From assembly GCA_002914805.1 (NCBI GenBank), contig JXTB01000327.1, positions 224,991 to 288,990 of the forward strand: DNA of 64,000 bases, written 5' to 3'. Both the position numbers and the translations under genes were made by a program. Below the pieces are notes generated by a model, which was not told the origin of the DNA, did no database searches, and saw only the letters and a program-made list of their open reading frames with translations. Origin of the DNA: Parasponia andersonii (Eukaryota > Streptophyta > Magnoliopsida > Rosales > Cannabaceae). Below are positions 56,740 to 64,000 of the stretch, piece after piece; position 1 is the stretch's first letter; each line of letters starts with the position of its first letter.

Positions 56740-58390
56740 TCCACCTTGTTAAGTCCATAAAGTTGGAGTTATCTAGTACTAATTTGCCTTAAGTTTTGTT
56801 ATGTTCTTATTTATATTAAGTTGTTTTAAGCATTTTTCTTGTTGTTTTGTTTTTTTGCTTTGTTGTGCACATCAGAGAATAAAATAAGGGTGCTTGATGT
56901 GAATTGAGGTGAATTTATGCTTTACAAATGGGTTTTCAAATCATTAGACTTAAATTCAATCTAATATGGTCGTAACGCAACAAAAATAATGCATATCGGA
57001 GCTCAAAAGAAGAAATGGCACACCTAGAAAACTAAGGTGCCAAACCAACAAAATGTGGCATTGCATTGCCAAAAAGTGGCACCGCAACACCAACTCTAGG
57101 GTAATTTTGGTGTTGCAGCACCAAAAATAGCACGCAGCACCACCCTCTACATCCTGAGTCAATAATTGATAGCCGAGATCAATTTTTTGACAATCCAAAG
57201 GTCTAAATTTGGCCTACCTTAAGTTTGCACGAGCTACCTCTTTAAAACTCCATCTTTGGAGTTCAAAGAGATATGTTGGGATAGAAGGAAAGAGATGGAG
57301 GTAGCCTTAGAAGGAGAAGAAGAAGAAGAAGAAGAAGACAAGCTCTATTTCTTGATTTCCTCTACAATATCAACACCACTCTTTGTTCATATAATCTTTT
57401 CTTCATTTTTTTGTGAGTGTTTATTTATATTTTCCGTATTTAGTGAGTGATATTATTGAGAGCAAATATTTGAGAGAGGAATCAAAAGAGTAAGAACCAA
57501 CCTTGGAGGAGGAGATTGACAACTTCCATTAATACCTTCAAGCTCTTCAGAGAGGGGGAATTCTAAAACTCTTTTTTCTTTGATATTTTGTATTTCTTGA
57601 ATTAATTGCATGAAAGGTTATTATTCTCAATTTATATTATGAACTAAATTCCTTTTTGTTTGGTTTTACTATGTTAACCAACTAAGTATTTTGTGTTTGT
57701 TTATTTCTCTTCTCTTTTATTAATTAAATTCATTGTTGAGTTATTTATTTTACCTTGTGCTTATCGCTTCTATTTAATTGATCACCAAATAGATTATTGA
57801 GTGAAATTTCTATAAGCTTGGAAATGAGATTAGAAATTTGGACTTAGATGAAACAATACAAGATTACCTAGTTTGGGGTAAGCTTGTATACTATAAGAAT
57901 ATACTTATGTGACTTGTGCAACATTTTTAAGAATTACAAAACATAATGAATCTAGTCAATTTATATTAGGAGTAACAAATTAGCATGTTTATGTGTTTTC
58001 ACTTATGTCTTGGAAAGGAGTTTGTGAATATATTTGAATTTTCAGTTGACAAATCTAGTGGATTAATTAATATAAGAGAGAAATTGAGATATTGTACATT
58101 TAAACTATGATTGGGGAATTAGTAAATCTAGACATTTTTCTTATTACTTTATTGCTTACTTTTATTAATCTTGCATGCTTGTTTAGTTACTTTGTTTTAT
58201 TTCTTTAAAATCAATATTTCGGTTGTTTAGATAAAGTTAGGGTTGAGATAATTTTGATACTTAGCATTGAATTAGAAATCAATCCCCGTGGGTTCGACAC
58301 GCTATTTCTATATCTATATTACTTGTGACCGTGTGCACTTGCACGGGAGTGTGTGATTTTATAGTTACACATTCCAATCAACATACATAT
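56740..58390 (+). repeat. Probable Ty3/gypsy LTR remnant
   Basis: Near 58280-58345 the sequence reads AATCCCCGTGGGTTCGACAC then, after about 20 bp, TTACTTGTGACCGTGTGCAC. I associate this arrangement with the 3' part of LTRs of Athila/Tat-type Ty3/gypsy elements. A (GAA)n run is at 57311-57338. No ends, target duplication or internal domain could be placed. Confidence 0.4.
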
Positions 58391-58561
58391 TATTCCATAT
58401 TTTTAATACCATCTTATGAGGCAAATGTTCGTATTTATTTGACGAATTTTATTCAATCATATTTATAGTAAATTTTAAGGGTTTATTTTCCATATTTGCC
58501 CCTCGATGTATATAACTTGTCTCACTTTGCTTCTTATTTATATGAAAAGTAATGTAAATAT

Positions 58562-60195
58562 TGTTGGAAATTTTGAAAAATAAATTTTAAAAAATGATTT
58601 TACGGAAAATGATTTCCGCAATTTTGCAAACAAATCAAGAACGCAGCGGAATAGGTATTTTAAAATCTTCTTGAAATTTTACAATACAAAAATGTAGGAT
58701 CGTTGATCTAACATAAATCATTTCATGGATCTTAGTTTAAATAAAACCTGGAAGCGCTTCATAACCATTGAGCCTTCTTGTCTATTCTCAGGAGCCTGTT
58801 GAATAATCCGATTTGTGGGCACCTTTTTGATTCCTAACGAGAGATGAGCGGACAATCTGGAAGACACTATTCCTTCTCCTTGATTACACGTCTACGACCA
58901 TGGGTATCTCTCCCTTGGTGGCCATGAACGAACACGGGATTTCTCCCACGGCAGCTCGGTTCTCTCTCACTCTCTTTTTTTCTCTCTGTCACACGAAAAA
59001 GCACAATTACTGTGCATGAGTGGCATATAAAACACTTAGAGAGGCTTAAGAGAACTTTTCTTTTAAGCATTTAAAGGGATGTAATCCCTAATAGGCTTAT
59101 TGGACTCAATTGACTATTCAATTAGTTATGAGAGTATGTGTGAGCGAGACAAGGGACCTTATGGATCCAAATAGTCTAAGCTCCAATGGGTCAACTACCC
59201 ATAATCATAATTAACTCTTAATTATGTCTGAGCCATGTCTATTAATATTGGGGCACTCCACGACAAACCCAATATTGCACTCTTAGACTAAATGTCATAT
59301 ATTTTCTGTGAAGCTAATTAACACTTTAATTAACTTGATCCATTTAGCATATACTATACCTACAGATATACCCCCGTACTAGTGAGGTGAAATTACCGTA
59401 TTACCCCTCTAGTACATATTTACTTTTGAGTTGCTATTTTTTATCTAATGGATAATAATTGACAAACACAGTCAAATTCACAAAGTGAATACCTAGTGCC
59501 TAGTTTTTTATTATCCAAGTCCTTGAAAAAAGTCAAAGTGACATTATATACATGGTGTCCAAATCATGAAAGGCGTTCTCGTCAATTCACAAATCTTATC
59601 TTCCAAGATACCGGAGTTCGAACCATATAATCAGAACTAGTCTTTTAGTAAGTCAAAAAGATAAAACTTATGAAAGCAAGTCCGACAATCACTAGGATTA
59701 AGGTAATCTTACAATAGTGCTAGATTAGTGAAAGATAGAACATTGAGTTACGACACTTAACCTCAAATTCTATTTTCACTTGGTCCAGTTTAATGCACTT
59801 ATAACTTTCTTATAACGCACTAGTGTTTCTATCCGAAGTCAGACACTTCGATGATTAGAGACTTCATCAATTCTGTTAAAATAGACAACACTATATTCTA
59901 TGGAAAAATAAAGTATTCCATCTTTATTTGTAGAATTTGAACTTTTAATTTATACATAATGAAATAAAGAATTTAGTCTCCCACATGTGAACACTTCACA
60001 CGAACAATTATTTATTACTCATTATTAGTCATGGAAATTTTTAGACATTTGCATAATAGAAAATATAAACATCATATGTATATAATTGGGACATAATATG
60101 GAATTTATTAATAACAAATAGATAACATTTAAATCTAATAAACATTGTTTAAAATGCCAAACAAAGAAACTATTTTCTAGGGCATATTCCCAACA
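58562..60195 (-). repeat. 3' LTR of copia element D (1.63 kb)
   Basis: On minus it starts TGTTGGGAATATGCCCTAG at 60195 and ends TTTCCAACA at 58562. It is directly preceded on minus by the polypurine tract GGCAAGTGGGAGAT and the end of pol. The start matches the Angela/TAR copia lineage LTR start that I know from cereals. It is flanked on the left by AATAT (58557-58561), but the matching 5' LTR is outside the window. Confidence 0.88.
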
Positions 60196-62600
60196 ATCTC
60201 CCACTTGCCCTTTAAAGCAGATGTGATATCACGTAGTCCCATTCCTTCTAGGTGATCCTCAAATACTTTGATTGCTAAAGATTTGGTAAATGGATCAGCA
60301 AGGTTCTTCTGCTAAGGCTATCTTACTCACTATAACATCTCCCTATTAAGGTTAACACATAACAAAAAGTTGATCCTCTGGAGTATATTTTCAGATCGAC
60401 CATCTGAATTAATATATCTTATATAAATCATATCTTTCTCCAGAATAGACAAGTATATAGTTCCTATTTCTCTGAAAATACTTAAGGATACACTTGACTA
60501 TAACTCTATGTTCAGGTTCTGGATTGGATTAGTAACAACTTACTATTCCAACAGCATAATAAATATCATGCTATTGTGCTAACCAAATTCTTATTGATGA
60601 TTGTCATCCTATATCATTCCCAATGATTAGTATATCATCAATACATATAAATCAGAAAAATCACTTTGCTACCTTGAATCTTTTATAGATACAAGATTCG
60701 TCTATGTATTGATCAAATCAATAAATTCTAGACAAATGCTTAAGTCTATAAATTAGACCTCTAAAGTTTCACAAACTTTACTTTCTTGGCCTTTTTCAAT
60801 GAATCTCTCTTGCTGTATCTTTTAGATACATTCGTCGAGATTGCTATTCAGGAAAGCTATCCTGACGTCCATTTGCTATATCTCATAGTCAAGAGATATG
60901 ACTACGGAAAAGAGTATATCAATAGACTTGATCATAACAATAGAATAGATATTCTTTCTGTATATAATCATTTTGCAACTAACTTGCCTTGAAAGTCTTT
61001 ACTTTCCTGTCTATTCGTCTTTTTCTCTTATAGACTAATTTATACCTAAAAGGTTTTATCTCTCCAAGTAGATCTATAAGATCCCAGATTTTGTTAGAGT
61101 ACATAGACTCTAATATGGATTCTATTGCCTTTGCCAAAGATCTATATCAACATCATCTATTTTCTCTTAGTAGATAAAGTAATCAGATTCTAGGTTATAG
61201 AACTTTCCTATTTCCAAATATCTACCAGATTGTCTCACAATCCTCCCACTATAATGAAGATCTGATATATATTGTTCTTATAGTGATTTATTCTTCCTAA
61301 GTGCTTACTCTAATCTGTCTTTCATAGATAGGTTGATTACAATATCAGTTAGCTCCTCAAGACATAACTTACTTTGGGGCTGTAATAATGAATAATTGAA
61401 CAACAACTTAATCATAGCCAAAAGTTTTTATTGTCTATGAGATATTCCTAAGAATTCTGTATAGAGGTATTCAACACTTCGATCCAATCGATGAGTCTTT
61501 ATATTTTTCCTAATTACTTTTTGGTTTCCGCTTTCAATTCTTTGAACTTTTTGAAAGAATTCAATTAGCAGTAACATTAAGAAAACATAATAAAATTATG
61601 AATAATCATTCATAATGATATATTGAAAACCTCATTAGGCTTGATTGCTCAAGGGCCCACAGACAACAATACGTACTACTTTTAAACATTCTTGTACTCT
61701 TAGATCTTTTCTAACAAAGGACCATTTAGTCATTTTACTTTCTAGATAAGATTCGTAGATTGGTGAATGTATGGCTTCTAACAAGTTTAGATGTCTATCC
61801 TAATCAATCTTTGGATCATATTTAGATTAATATAACTGAAGTATAAATATATTTTATTCTTAGTACTTACTCACTTTCTTATGAATAGATTTGTCATATT
61901 CAATCTCATCATTATTAGTATTATGTAATGAGAATAATTTAGGTCAACAAAAATATCATTTAGCGTAATTAAAAATATTATTCTTTCACATAGAAACTTT
62001 GTCATTAAAACAAACAGAATAATATCGTTTCATCAAGTATGAAACAAAAATCAAATTTTTCTTAATTGCTTAACAATTTTTATGTCCTAATTCATAAATT
62101 CATCAAACATGAATTTAAATATTTCTCATTTTATGTATCGATACTATAGCTATTGTAGTTCTTACTCTTAGTGAACTTGTCTTCACTAAACCCTTTGGTT
62201 TCTATATAACCCTTTGCAACAGACATGCAAACATAGTTAATGATTTATGAATCCTATCCAAGATTCATTAAGTCATCCACTAAAATAAGTTAATGAATAA
62301 TAAATTGTTATTACCTTCCAATGAAGTATTGTATAGGTATCCCTAACAATTTTCTTTCAATATTCTTTAATGCTATATAAAAAATATTTTCCTTTTAATT
62401 AGGGATAAGAAAATTCACCTTTAGCTACTTTAGCTTGGTGAAGATGTTCATTAGATATCTCATTGAGATTTAGCATAATATTGTAGTGGTTTAAATTCTT
62501 TGAATTTCATATAGTAACATATTGGGCATCGTATGTCAATATATATCAATAAATTTTCTAGGAATTCTCCTACTACATATATGCTTTATTTTTCTTCACT
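60196..62600 (-). pseudogene. Copia element D pol remnant (Angela/TAR-like)
   Basis: On minus, from low coordinates: the RNase H end ADPFTKSL...FEDHLEGMGLRDI (60300-60200); RT box IDDILIIGNDIG (about 60645-60610); RT fingers including DVRIAFLN-like and YKLVYKRK phrases (61100-60800); integrase remnants (FKKFKELKAETKK, RSVEYLYTEFLG; 61580-61250); pre-integrase GKMTKWSFV (about 61735); and a protease-side phrase GYIETKGFSEDKF (about 62200). Only about 300 bp separate the RT catalytic box from the RNase H end, so most of RNase H is deleted. Many stops. The lineage is inferred from the FEDHLEGMGLR ending and the LTR start. Confidence 0.82.
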
Positions 62601-64000
62601 AGTCTCACCAGTGATTGTAGACGAACATATAAGAGTAAAAACTTAATAACTTATCAGCCATAAGCACTAAATCTAAGTTATATTAATCCAGACAACATAG
62701 TCTAACCATACAAATTATGTGAGCGTGAGTACAGTAGGTAAAGGAATTAAAAACATATCTATTTGAATGAAAATAAATTAATCCATATAATAGCAAACAT
62801 CATGCAACAAATATTTTGAATAATTAACATAATGTAAAATAACATCTACAATATGCAAGTGAAGTATCCCTAGGACTATCGCTAATATTTATGGTAATTC
62901 AACTTTCTATTAATTACAAGCCTCCTACGGGAAGTCATGCAATTAACAAGTCAAATTGAAATAATTTTATTTAGAAAATAAGACAAATATCTCATATCCC
63001 ATATTTCTAACTACCATTTAATTTAGTCCTCTACTCTACTAACAAGAACTCTTACTGGAGGATATCAGTATTTCGAGTTAAGTGTATAACCATTGTTTCA
63101 GTAATTAATCTTTCTATATAAGACCGTCTCCTATGGGTGATCGGCCTCATATAGTCCTCCTAATACCTTATCCTAAGAAATTCATTTCCAGTACTACCCG
63201 GACGAAAACCCTCATACGGGAGCTCAGCAAGATTCTGAGGCGAGACTCATCCTAGTATATAATGAACCAACAATGGAGACCGTAGGTATCTCATACCTTT
63301 TCTCACACAATATTTTACAATTAGGGATTTAATAATTTTAGCTTACTTAGTAACCTAAAATAATTTATATAAGAATGTTCATATTTTGCATGTGAGTAGC
63401 TCTACTATCCCATATGACATGTTACTAAGATCATGTAATTAAATACTCTATATAGAATATGCATGCAATATTATTCATATAATAATCAAGTATTAGCAGA
63501 ATTTAATTAAATAAAAAAGTTAATGATTATCAATCATTCTAGTATTTATTATTGTTTAATAATTGAACAATCTTTTCACAAAAGATATTATTAAATAATA
63601 ACTATGAGATATAATATTCAAGTTTAAATAGTTAAGATTTTCACAAAATCTAATTTATTTAATTAAAAGATTTAATTCAAATTAAATCTCCTTGAATATT
63701 TCAAAATTCAAATTCAACTTTTGAATTTAAATTTTGAATTACAAATTTAATTATCTCATAATTAAAATATCTCTCACTTATTGGATTTTCAAATTTGAAA
63801 TTATCTCATAATTTTCAAATCATTATTTTAATCTCATTAAAATAAAATATAAACTTTCTATTTAAATTTAAATTGGATAATGTAGATATTTACTAATTAA
63901 AATCTTATATGTACATGATTTAATCAAATTAAATCTCTATAAGTATATATTGATTTGAATTTAACTTTTAAATTTCAAATCTCAAATTAATTATCACATA
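62600..64000. other. AT-rich end of window, likely still within element D
   Basis: No open frame is supported. 63110-63300 is a more GC-rich block and 63500-64000 is dominated by AATTTAAATTT-like repeats. Either the gag/5' leader of element D, too decayed to read, or flanking DNA. Confidence 0.4.

Noticed and set aside
1-64000. tRNA, rRNA, organelle-derived insertions
   Set aside because: No cloverleaf, rRNA core or plastid/mitochondrial gene sequence was recognised on either strand by reading; a tRNAscan or organelle BLAST was not possible.

Overview
This is a nuclear window from a flowering plant, probably a eudicot. It is AT-rich, has genes with many short exons and canonical plant splice sites, and is crowded with plant-type LTR retrotransposons and DNA transposons. 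I cannot name the species. Three protein-coding genes can be reconstructed exon by exon from both strands.

Genes. (1) A three-exon PP2-A-type phloem lectin gene on + (4258-5738), with a GC-AG first intron. A broken copy of its last exon plus 3' flank lies at about 12145-12500. (2) A ten-exon gene on - (34590 to 13115) for a plastid inositol monophosphatase-like protein (IMPL1 type). It predicts 377 aa and carries all three metal-site motifs. Its 14.5-kb sixth intron contains three Ty1/copia elements, one nested in another. (3) An eleven-exon gene on - (49942 to 41568) for an LCAT-like phospholipase A/acyltransferase (LCAT4 type). It predicts 532 aa with an intact Ser-Asp-His set. The two metabolic genes face the same way, about 7 kb apart. 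I see no sign that the three genes form a pathway cluster.

Layout. 1-3.7 kb: LTR remnants around an assembly gap. 4.2-5.7 kb: PP2 lectin. 6.4-6.7 kb: a tiny TRIM-type LTR element. 8.8-10.3 kb: a 1.5-kb solo LTR with perfect target duplication. 10.7-12.1 kb: decayed Ty3/gypsy pol that abuts the PP2 pseudogene. 13.1-34.6 kb: IMPL1 with copia elements A (-), B (+, inserted in A) and C (+). 34.8-35.9 kb: a long-inverted-repeat element immediately upstream of IMPL1. 36-41 kb: intergenic DNA with degenerate repeats and a Mutator-like MITE. 41.5-50 kb: LCAT4. 50.3-53.4 kb: a hAT transposon with a decayed transposase and an assembly gap. 53.4-58.5 kb: gene-free DNA with tandem repeats and a probable gypsy LTR. 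58.6-64 kb: a decayed Angela/TAR-like copia element on -.

No new multi-gene system is evident. The most informative features are the repeat-laden but apparently intact IMPL1 gene, the insertion histories that can be read from target-site duplications, and the non-canonical PP2 splice site.
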